Notes under the pieces: model-generated
Seen by the model: the letters and a program-made list of their open reading frames with translations, nothing else
What the model was told of the DNA's origin: nothing
Databases searched by the model: none
In this document: positions 1 to 4,258 of the stretch, in pieces
Layout: every line of letters begins with the position of its first letter
Numbering within the stretch: position 1 is the stretch's first letter
NCBI GenBank assembly: GCA_030609865.1
Contig: JAUWSZ010000258.1
Coordinates: 1 to 5,166, forward strand
Direction of reading: 5' to 3'
DNA length: 5,166 nt
From: a bacterium
GTDB lineage: Bacteria; Desulfobacterota; DSWW01
Program-made: the position numbers and the translations under genes

Positions 1-1
1 G

Positions 2-118
2 CATCACTCGGCCATCCTGGGTGAAGGCTTCAAGACGCTGAATGAAGGCGACCGTGTAGAGTACGTCGTCACACAGGGACAGAAGGGGCCGGCAGCCGGG
101 GAAGTGAAAAAGCTGTAG
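2..118 (+). CDS. Cold-shock protein (CspA family), C-terminal part only
   Basis: The window begins inside this gene; 38 codons and a TAG stop are present. The visible protein starts HHSAI, continues with [15 protein letters not shown], and ends [15 protein letters not shown] is the tail of the RNP2 motif of the cold-shock domain, and the GEGFK..L.EGD.VE.....G.KGP.A..V..L pattern is the second half of the five-stranded OB fold. These small (about 66-70 aa) cytoplasmic proteins bind single-stranded RNA and DNA, and many act as RNA chaperones or translation anti-terminators. Only beta strands 3-5 are visible here, so RNP1 and the start lie upstream. Whether this copy is cold-induced or constitutive cannot be judged without its 5' leader. 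The family assignment is secure; which Csp paralogue it is remains unknown. Confidence 0.95.
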   Translation, partial: HHSAILGEGFKTLNEGDRVEYVVTQGQKGPAAGEVKKL

Positions 119-312
119 GTCGACCTCTCTTCTTTTCCTGCTTCACCTGCGTTGCGTGAACGTTTCTCGTACTTGCCGAGAGCCTGTGGTTGTTCCTGCC
201 TGTTGTGCTGGCTGAGGCAAGCCCTCAAGCATCAACCACTCCTTTTTGGGTGTTTGGGGGGAATCCGTTGGACTGTGATGATTCTGGCCGGAGAGCGGCC
301 CCTGCTACGGGC
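119..312. other. Spacer between csp and the TrhA-like gene; possible stem and T-run
   Basis: I see no gene supported here. A 7-bp inverted repeat, GTGGTTG at 186-192 and CAACCAC at 233-239, is followed by TCC and five Ts (243-247), so a weak intrinsic terminator for the cold-shock gene is possible, though the 40-nt loop is long. A second inverted pair, CTTGCC (172-177) with GGCAAG (216-221), crosses the first. The open frame of the downstream membrane protein extends back to a TTG at 190, but that extra N-terminus has no recognisable family content. No convincing promoter was found. Confidence 0.3.
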
Positions 313-969
313 GTGCCGACCGGGGGAAATCGGTACACGCTAAGAGAAGAAATCGCCAATAGCGTCACCCACGGTATCGGCGCGGGGCTCAGCATTGCGG
401 CGCTGTCCATCCTCGTGACCTTTGCCGGGCTCTTCGGTGACGCCTGGCGGGTGGTCAGCTTCAGCATTTATGGGGCCACGCTGATCCTGCTTTATCTCGC
501 CTCCACCTTCTACCACAGCTTTCAATCTCCACGCTTGAAAGAGATCTTCCGGGTCCTGGACCATTCCGCGATCTTTCTCCTCATTGCCGGGACCTACACA
601 CCCTTTACGCTCGTGAACCTGAGGGGTGCGTGGGGTTGGAGCCTCTTTGGCCTCATCTGGGGCTTGGCGATCTGCGGGATCCTTCTTGAAGTATTCTTCA
701 TCGACCGTTTCAAGGCGCTTTCCATGGTGATCTACGTCGGGATGGGGTGGCTGGTGATCATTGCCTTCAAGCCCCTGTTGTCCGCGGTCCCCGTTGGCGG
801 CATGATCTGGCTGGGCGTCGGGGGACTCACGTACACGCTTGGCGTGATCTTCTACCTCTGGGAGGGGATGCCCTTCAACCACGCGATCTGGCACTTGTTC
901 GTCCTGGGAGGCAGCGTTTGCCATTTCTTCTGCATGCTGTTCTATGTCCTGCCGGTGGACAACGTATAA
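313..969 (+). CDS. trhA: Hemolysin III / TrhA (YqfA) family seven-helix membrane protein
   Basis: An inner-membrane protein of the hemolysin III family (bacterial PAQR relatives, CREST superfamily); E. coli YqfA/TrhA is linked to membrane homeostasis. From the chosen start it has 218 residues, close to the usual 210-220. The family opening YTLREEIANSVTHGIG lies at 8-23. The LASTFYH motif has H68, and D83-H84 lies in LDHSAIFLLIAGTYTPF (82-98). The helix 7 motif NHAIWH has H190 and H194, followed by LGGSVCHFF. H68, D83, H190 and H194 correspond to the three-His/one-Asp metal site of the superfamily. About seven hydrophobic segments are visible. Start choice: GTG 313 gives a normal N-terminus but lacks a good Shine-Dalgarno. 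TTG 268, six bases after a G-run (256-261), is an alternative (233 aa), and TTG 190 the longest frame (259 aa). The old name 'hemolysin' does not imply a toxin. Fold is certain, start uncertain. Confidence 0.92.
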   Translation: MPTGGNRYTLREEIANSVTHGIGAGLSIAALSILVTFAGLFGDAWRVVSFSIYGATLILLYLASTFYHSFQSPRLKEIFRVLDHSAIFLLIAGTYTPFTLVNLRGAWGWSLFGLIWGLAICGILLEVFFIDRFKALSMVIYVGMGWLVIIAFKPLLSAVPVGGMIWLGVGGLTYTLGVIFYLWEGMPFNHAIWHLFVLGGSVCHFFCMLFYVLPVDNV

Positions 970-985
970 GAAAAACAGTCCATGG

Positions 986-1015
986 TTGATCGGTCGTGTG
1001 GAAGCATGATATAAG
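986..1015 (+). promoter_or_regulatory. Sigma70-like promoter for the outer-membrane barrel gene
   Basis: A -35-like TTGATC (986-991) and a -10 TATAAG (1010-1015) are separated by 18 bases. The -10 is preceded by TG one base upstream (1007-1008), giving an extended -10. Initiation would be near 1022, leaving a leader of about 50 nt before the ATG at 1075. It lies immediately after the TrhA-like gene, so the barrel gene can be transcribed independently. The call is by consensus match only. Confidence 0.6.
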
Positions 1016-1074
1016 CCCCCGGAGGTTTGGACCGAGCGTCTCGATGAAATGAAACGAAACACAAGGAGAACCGT

Positions 1075-1704
1075 ATGAAACTGGCAGGGAGGGTAGGGCT
1101 TTCTCTCGTGATTGCGTTGCTCATGGTGAATTCGGCCTCTGCGAACGAGTTTTACGACCCCGGGCCGTACCTTATCCTTGGCGGTCTGACCGGCTTCCAC
1201 CAGTTCGATGCTCCGGATGAAGCTGACATCGGCACCAGCTTGGGATTCGAGCTCAGGGGCGGATACCGGCTCTTGAAGTACTTCTCGGCGGAAGGGGAGA
1301 TCGACTTCTTTACCGGCTTCAAGTTGAGGACCGGAGACCCGGACGTGGGTGACTTTCAGGTCGACGGCTTCAACTTCACGGCAAACGCGAAGGCCTACTT
1401 TCCCCTGGGCCGCTTTCATCCGTATGCGCTCGTCGGACTGGGCGGCATGTACGCGCAGCTTCGAACAGACCAACCGGTTGGGACGACTTGCAGTCCGAGT
1501 TACTGGGGGTGGTGGTGTAACGATGTTTACGGACAAGTCGATGACGAGTTTGGTTTTGTGACCAAGTTCGGTGGCGGTCTGGACTTCTACATCAGCTATT
1601 CGTGGGCGGTCACCTTGGACGCCACCTACGTCAAGCCCTTCGGCAATCTCGACAAGCTGGAATTCATCTCCTTCAACTGGGGCGTCATGTTCAAGTTCTT
1701 CTAG
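1075..1704 (+). CDS. Outer-membrane beta-barrel protein (OmpA-like/porin-family barrel)
   Basis: A 209-residue protein with a Sec signal peptide: basic start (MKLAGR), hydrophobic core at about 7-18, and an ASA|NE cleavage site after A23. The mature part of about 186 residues alternates polar and aromatic/hydrophobic residues in strand-length blocks, such as SLGFELRGGYRLLKYFSAEGEIDFF, FNFTANAKAYFPL, FHPYALVGLGGMYAQL and FVTKFGGGLDFYIS. It ends in FKFF, and a terminal Phe is the classic recognition signal for BAM-mediated outer-membrane insertion. The size fits an eight-stranded barrel of the outer-membrane beta-barrel domain family. Two cysteines (C139, C148) bracket a tryptophan-rich loop predicted to be extracellular. 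A strong Shine-Dalgarno (AAGGAG, 1063-1068) sits six bases before the ATG, and a promoter lies just upstream. There is no OmpA peptidoglycan-binding domain. The specific function (adhesion, structural role, small pore) is unknown. Confidence 0.88.
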   Translation: MKLAGRVGLSLVIALLMVNSASANEFYDPGPYLILGGLTGFHQFDAPDEADIGTSLGFELRGGYRLLKYFSAEGEIDFFTGFKLRTGDPDVGDFQVDGFNFTANAKAYFPLGRFHPYALVGLGGMYAQLRTDQPVGTTCSPSYWGWWCNDVYGQVDDEFGFVTKFGGGLDFYISYSWAVTLDATYVKPFGNLDKLEFISFNWGVMFKFF

Positions 1705-1727
1705 GGGGTGCTGAAGACCTACTTGAA
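1690..1727. terminator. Possible bidirectional hairpin between convergent genes
   Basis: TTCAAGT (1690-1696) pairs with ACTTGAA (1721-1727). An inner stem, TCTTC (1697-1701) with GAAGA (1713-1717), continues it after a 3-base bulge (1718-1720), leaving an 11-base loop. The structure spans both stop codons (TAG 1702-1704 for the barrel; CTA at 1719-1721, read on the minus strand, for the zinc-ribbon gene). There is no flanking T-run, so it is not a canonical intrinsic terminator. It could be a shared 3'-end structure, or simply a by-product of both genes encoding FK-rich C-termini. Confidence 0.3.
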
Positions 1728-2402
1728 GAGTTTGCCCAGGACACTGGCTACGGTGTCGATGAGATCGAATTGGGCATCGGAGGGGGAAGACGAAAGGAAT
1801 CCGTCAATGGTGCCCAGGGATCCGGTCTCGCGGTAGGCGCGCAATCGCTCTTGTTTTTCTTTCTCCTCTTTTTTTCTCTGCCTGACGCGTTCGTGCAGGA
1901 GCTGTCCGCCCGCCTTCTTCCAGTCCAGGAGTCGTTTCAACTCCCCGCTGTCGAGCCAGACGCCGTGCGTCCTGCACTGATCAACGATCACACCACTGCG
2001 GGACCCAAAGTTGATCCGGTGCATCAACTCCCTGCAGGTCGGGCACTTGCGGTAGGCAAGCCTCCCGTCTCCGTCGCGCTGTTCCCGGACGAGGGCGTCG
2101 ATCCTTTTCCGGTTGATGGAGAAGACGTTCGAGACGCTCTTATCCATCAGGGCCTCCAGTTCTCCCGGGTCGAAAAACAGGCCCAGGCAGCTGTCGCACC
2201 GCTCGATGTAGAACTTCCCCTCGACCTGCAGGTCGAGGGTCTGAAGAGGGATGTCGCAGTTCGGGCAGATACGGCTCGATTCGGGCTTGTTTACCGTGAA
2301 TTCGTGGATTCCGTTCAGGTCGACATCGTTGTGAGAACCGCAGTACTCGCAGACCCCGATGTGGGGGGGCAGGGGAGCTGCGCAGGCATTGCATCTGGCC
2401 AT
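1719..2402 (-). CDS. Triple zinc-ribbon protein (zf-TFIIB domains)
   Basis: A 227-residue soluble protein with three zinc-binding units. The N-terminal ribbon has C4-x2-C7 and C18-x2-C21. The second has C46-x2-C49 and C69-x2-C72, followed by LGLFFDPGELEAL. The third has C120-x2-C123 and C143-x2-H146, followed by GVWLDSGELKRLL. The tail C-x2-C-x-G-x-[FW]-[FL]-D-x-GEL is the signature of the bacterial zf-TFIIB family, here in two copies, the last with His replacing the fourth Cys. A highly charged helix at about 168-191 (RQRKKEEKEKQERLRAY) is probably coiled coil. There is no signal peptide or membrane helix, so it is probably cytoplasmic. Family roles are poorly defined; protein or nucleic acid binding is inferred only. 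It is the second gene after the SPFH gene, with a 28-base gap and a Shine-Dalgarno (GGAAGGA on the minus strand, 2411-2417), so co-transcription is likely. Function unknown. Confidence 0.88.
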   Translation of the reverse strand: MARCNACAAPLPPHIGVCEYCGSHNDVDLNGIHEFTVNKPESSRICPNCDIPLQTLDLQVEGKFYIERCDSCLGLFFDPGELEALMDKSVSNVFSINRKRIDALVREQRDGDGRLAYRKCPTCRELMHRINFGSRSGVIVDQCRTHGVWLDSGELKRLLDWKKAGGQLLHERVRQRKKEEKEKQERLRAYRETGSLGTIDGFLSSSPSDAQFDLIDTVASVLGKLFK

Positions 2403-2430
2403 CTGGCGGGTCCTTCCGGGAAGGCGATCC

Positions 2431-3456
2431 CTACATCCTGCTCAGGATCTTTTTCTTCTTGGCCGTGTATTCCTCTTCCGTGATCAGCCCGGTTTCGTGC
2501 ATCTCTTTGAGCTGCCGCAGGGTTGCGCGAGGGTCGGTTGCCTGGTCGCTCTGTGTCCCGGTCGGTTGGGGTTTCGTGGGGTCTCCCATGGCCCCGGACA
2601 TCATCTGTCCGAATCCCATGCCCGCGCCCACGCCCATGCCGATGCCGGCCGCGCCTCCTTCGTTTCGAGCCGCCTCGCGCATGGCCTCGAGCTGCTGCAT
2701 TTGGGCGTAGTTCAGTCCAGCGGCCGAAGCGGCCATGGCTTCCGCCGTGATGTCGGCGATCCGGTTGATCCGGTCTATGGTGTCTTCGTCAAAGGCAGTG
2801 CCCTCGATCCGGAAATCCGTGATTTCGAAGCCCAACTTCTGGAATTCCGGGACCAGCTTCTGTGCCATATCTGTGGCTATCTCCTCCCTGTGCGCATCGA
2901 TCTCGGCATAAGAGTACTTCGCTTCCGCCAGGTAGTCGGACAGGGGCTGGATCAGGCGGGTGTTCATGACGGCTCGAAAATCCTCGACCCAGTAGGAGGT
3001 GCCCCCGCCGACCACGTTCACGAAGAAGCCGTGCGGGTCCGTGATCCGGAAGCTGTAGTTCCCGTAAGCGCGCAGGCCCACGGGGAAGCTGTATTTCGGG
3101 TCGTCGTACTTGATGAGACTCGTGGTTCCCCACTTCTGGTCGAGGATTTTTGTCCTCCGGAAGAAGTAGATGCCCACCTTGTGCTCGCTCTGGAAGAACT
3201 GCATGAACTTCTTCGCCGTGGTCCAGAAAGGGATGTTGTCCGTCTGGAGGTTGACGAGGCACTCCTGGGTGAGAACGGATTTCACACGGCCTTCGTACAC
3301 GAAGATGCATCCCTGTCCGGGGCCCACGATCAGCTTGGAGGCGTTCTTGATTTCGTCGCCGTTCTCAGACCACTGGTGAAACAGGGCGTTCGTCCCCGGG
3401 TCCTTCCACTCGATCACGGACCGGAGCTGGCGTCGAATATTGTCAATCAGATTCAT
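2431..3456 (-). CDS. SPFH-domain protein, YdjI-like, with C-terminal SHOCT motif
   Basis: A 341-residue protein. It opens with a short helix and the family hallmark SVIEW (13-17), followed by the SPFH/Band-7-type fold (about 30-240): SKLIVGPGQGCIFVYEGRV, the DNIPFWTTAKKFMQFF segment, YFFRRTKILDQKWGTT, and GLRAYGNYSFRITDPHGFF. This matches Bacillus YdjI and the so-called 'virion core protein-like' group (COG4260). The later TDFRIEGTAFDEDTIDRINRI segment is the end of the SPFH domain and is followed by an Ala-rich helix. A Gly/Met-rich linker (266-291) leads to a SHOCT motif (311-341: LRQLKEMHETGLITEEEYTAKKKKIL), a small oligomerisation module. SPFH proteins form membrane-associated scaffolds, and YdjI in B. 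subtilis belongs to a PspA-linked envelope-stress operon. There is no transmembrane helix, so recruitment to the membrane is inferred. The Shine-Dalgarno GGGAGGA (minus strand, 3461-3467) supports this start. It probably leads a two-gene operon; no clear promoter was found. Confidence 0.9.
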   Translation of the reverse strand: MNLIDNIRRQLRSVIEWKDPGTNALFHQWSENGDEIKNASKLIVGPGQGCIFVYEGRVKSVLTQECLVNLQTDNIPFWTTAKKFMQFFQSEHKVGIYFFRRTKILDQKWGTTSLIKYDDPKYSFPVGLRAYGNYSFRITDPHGFFVNVVGGGTSYWVEDFRAVMNTRLIQPLSDYLAEAKYSYAEIDAHREEIATDMAQKLVPEFQKLGFEITDFRIEGTAFDEDTIDRINRIADITAEAMAASAAGLNYAQMQQLEAMREAARNEGGAAGIGMGVGAGMGFGQMMSGAMGDPTKPQPTGTQSDQATDPRATLRQLKEMHETGLITEEEYTAKKKKILSRM

Positions 3457-3697
3457 GGGTTCCTCCCAGGTTGCGCAAGGGTTCCCCCTTCTCTTCGAAC
3501 CGTTCCGCGCATTTCTTTAGGGCCCGCTGTTCAGCGCCGACAGAATGTGAATATTTAACAGCCTTCGCCAGATTGGGTCTCGTCTCGGTGCCAGGATCCA
3601 TAGTTCGTTTGGATAGGGTCGGTCCAAAGGGGCAGATTGCGAGGATCACCAGCTGCGATGAACGGAAAGCCCATTGATCCTTGTGAGCGCTCTTTCC
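3457..3697. other. Intergenic upstream of the SPFH gene; no gene recognised
   Basis: This stretch should contain the promoter of the minus-strand SPFH operon, but I find no convincing -35/-10 pair on that strand; an AT-rich patch at 3549-3558 is the only candidate. Minor inverted repeats are CGCTG/CAGCG (3524-3535), TTTGGA/TCCAAA (3608-3613 with 3623-3628), AGGATCA/TGATCCT (3642-3648 with 3675-3681) and the 8-bp palindrome GAGCGCTC (3685-3692). Open frames cross the area on both strands, but none has a Shine-Dalgarno, family motifs or plausible composition. Confidence 0.5.
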
Positions 3698-3727
3698 TTG
3701 ACACAGGATCGTCTCTCCTTCTAGACT
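3698..3727 (+). promoter_or_regulatory. Promoter-like pair upstream of the hairpin cluster
   Basis: A perfect TTGACA (3698-3703) is followed after 18 bases by TAGACT (3722-3727), which matches the -10 consensus at four of six positions. If used, transcription would begin near 3734 and run through the hairpin cluster to the lysine-rich small gene, giving a leader of about 255 nt. The -35 match is strong and the -10 mediocre, so this is a candidate only. Confidence 0.4.
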
Positions 3728-3748
3728 GCTTTCCATCCGCCTTCGCAG

Positions 3749-3770
3749 GGGACCACGGCCTTGGCCGTGG
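3749..3770. repeat. Hairpin repeat unit 1 (GGGACCACGG type)
   Basis: GGGA is followed by the stem CCACGGC (3753-3759), a CTTG loop and GCCGTGG (3764-3770), a perfect 7-bp stem with a tetraloop. The unit is copied 89 bases downstream (3838-3859) with the same flank GGGACCACGG and the same CCGTGG end. Its near-palindromic nature and GGGA flank resemble REP-type elements, but it could equally be a stem of a structured RNA. Confidence 0.7.
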
Positions 3771-3786
3771 ATGAATACGCATTCTT

Positions 3787-3810
3787 CGAAGCTCGCTTTT
3801 GTGAGCTTCG
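3787..3810. repeat. Strong hairpin between the two repeat units
   Basis: CGAAGCTC (3787-3794) is complementary to GAGCTTCG (3803-3810), a perfect 8-bp stem. A G-T pair and a C-G pair can extend it inward to a TTTT loop (3797-3800), giving ten pairs. It lies roughly midway between the two related hairpins and would fold stably in RNA or single-stranded DNA on either strand. It is not followed by a T-run, so it is not an intrinsic terminator. Confidence 0.65.
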
Positions 3811-3837
3811 GCGTGATGTCGCCCCAGGCGTTTGGAT

Positions 3838-3859
3838 GGGACCACGGGATTACCCGTGG
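3838..3859. repeat. Hairpin repeat unit 2 (GGGACCACGG type)
   Basis: GGGA plus the stem CCACGGG (3842-3848), an ATTA loop and CCCGTGG (3853-3859). Compared with unit 1, the innermost pair is G-C instead of C-G: both sides changed, so pairing is kept. The loop differs (ATTA against CTTG). Shortly downstream a smaller stem, GGAA (3870-3873) with TTCC (3878-3881), closes a GCGA tetraloop of GNRA type and sits inside a weak outer stem CTCCA/TGGAG (3862-3866 with 3891-3895). Confidence 0.7.
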
Positions 3860-3975
3860 GGCTCCATACGGAAGCGATTCCTTGTCCTGTTGGAGGGGCG
3901 TACATGGCAAGTCTGGTTGATCGTATGATTCGAGCGGAAAGCTGGACGCGCACCTTCGCAAGCCATTTTCAAGAA

Positions 3976-3981
3976 AGGAGG
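3976..3981 (+). promoter_or_regulatory. Perfect Shine-Dalgarno of the lysine-rich small gene
   Basis: AGGAGG sits seven bases before the ATG at 3989, within an AAAGGAGGA context. It is as strong as any ribosome-binding site in the window, and it is the main reason to accept a 35-codon reading frame as a real gene. Confidence 0.85.
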
Positions 3982-3988
3982 AACAGAA

Positions 3989-4096
3989 ATGGGTGATAAG
4001 GGGAAAAAAGATAAAGGCAAAAGGGAACAACAGAAGAAGGCCCAGCTTGGTCTAAAGGAAAAGCGAAAATTAAAAAAGGAAAAGAAGAATAAATAA
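3989..4096 (+). CDS. Lysine-rich microprotein (35 aa), function unknown
   Basis: The frame ATG 3989 to TAA 4096 encodes 35 residues starting MGDKGKKDKGKREQQKKAQ and ending KKEKKNK. Fifteen are Lys and two Arg, against five acidic residues, so net charge is about +12. There is no Cys, aromatic residue, signal peptide or membrane segment; it is probably disordered or a single charged helix, and cytoplasmic. A perfect Shine-Dalgarno at optimal spacing marks it as translated. Small highly basic proteins of this kind commonly bind nucleic acids or ribosomes, but that is inference from composition; I do not recognise a characterised family. It stands alone between a long structured upstream region and a DUF362 gene 162 bases downstream. 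The base composition is strikingly A-rich on the coding strand, explained by the lysine codons. Confidence 0.8.
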   Translation: MGDKGKKDKGKREQQKKAQLGLKEKRKLKKEKKNK

Positions 4097-4179
4097 ACGC
4101 CCAGTGCTGTCCGGTGATCAGAATTGGTATCCTGTGCTGCCTTGGGATCAGTACTCTTTCCTGAAAATATAGCAATAGG

Positions 4180-4211
4180 ATCAATTGATTACGGTTGCTG
4201 GGGCGTGCCCC
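4180..4211. promoter_or_regulatory. Palindrome and GC hairpin upstream of the DUF362 gene
   Basis: The 162-base spacer between the microprotein and the DUF362 gene holds a perfect 10-bp palindrome, ATCAATTGAT (4180-4189). A short GC hairpin, GGGG-CGTG-CCCC (4200-4211), follows it. The palindrome could be an operator half-site pair and the hairpin a weak terminator for the microprotein, but the hairpin has no T-run. No convincing -35/-10 pair was found for the DUF362 gene. Confidence 0.25.
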
Positions 4212-4258
4212 CTGTCTGAATCGTGGCCCTTCTAGATCCAACTCGAAAGTGGCGCGGA

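Noticed and set aside
117..126. Perfect palindrome AGGTCGACCT overlapping the csp stop codon
   Set aside because: It has no room for a loop beyond a 3-bp stem and no adjacent T-run, so it is not a credible terminator; a 10-base palindrome here is plausible by chance.
340..1536. Long minus-strand open frame (398 aa) opposite the TrhA-like and barrel genes
   Set aside because: Low-complexity, charged sequence antisense to two genes with clear family motifs. It is a shadow frame of GC-rich coding DNA, with no domain.
2615..2644. Hexamer-like CCCATG/CCCGCG/CCCACG tandem pattern
   Set aside because: Explained by the Gly/Met-rich linker codons of the SPFH protein; it is degenerate rather than a true tandem repeat.
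1602..3558. Two long plus-strand open frames (1602-2483 and 2359-3558)
   Set aside because: They are antisense to the zinc-ribbon and SPFH genes, which have obvious motifs and good ribosome-binding sites. Their products show no recognisable family.
3749..3859. CRISPR-like pair of repeats
   Set aside because: Only two copies, 89 bases apart, with a third hairpin in the 'spacer' and no cas genes. It does not fit a CRISPR array.
3771..3920. Plus-strand 49-codon frame beginning ATG 3771 inside the hairpin cluster
   Set aside because: No ribosome-binding site; the start is inside the edge of a hairpin and the sequence is explained by the structured repeats.
3443..4030. Minus-strand frames of 195 and 132 aa across the intergenic region
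   Set aside because: No Shine-Dalgarno and no motif. The longer one overlaps both the microprotein and the SPFH start, and both read straight through the palindromic hairpins.
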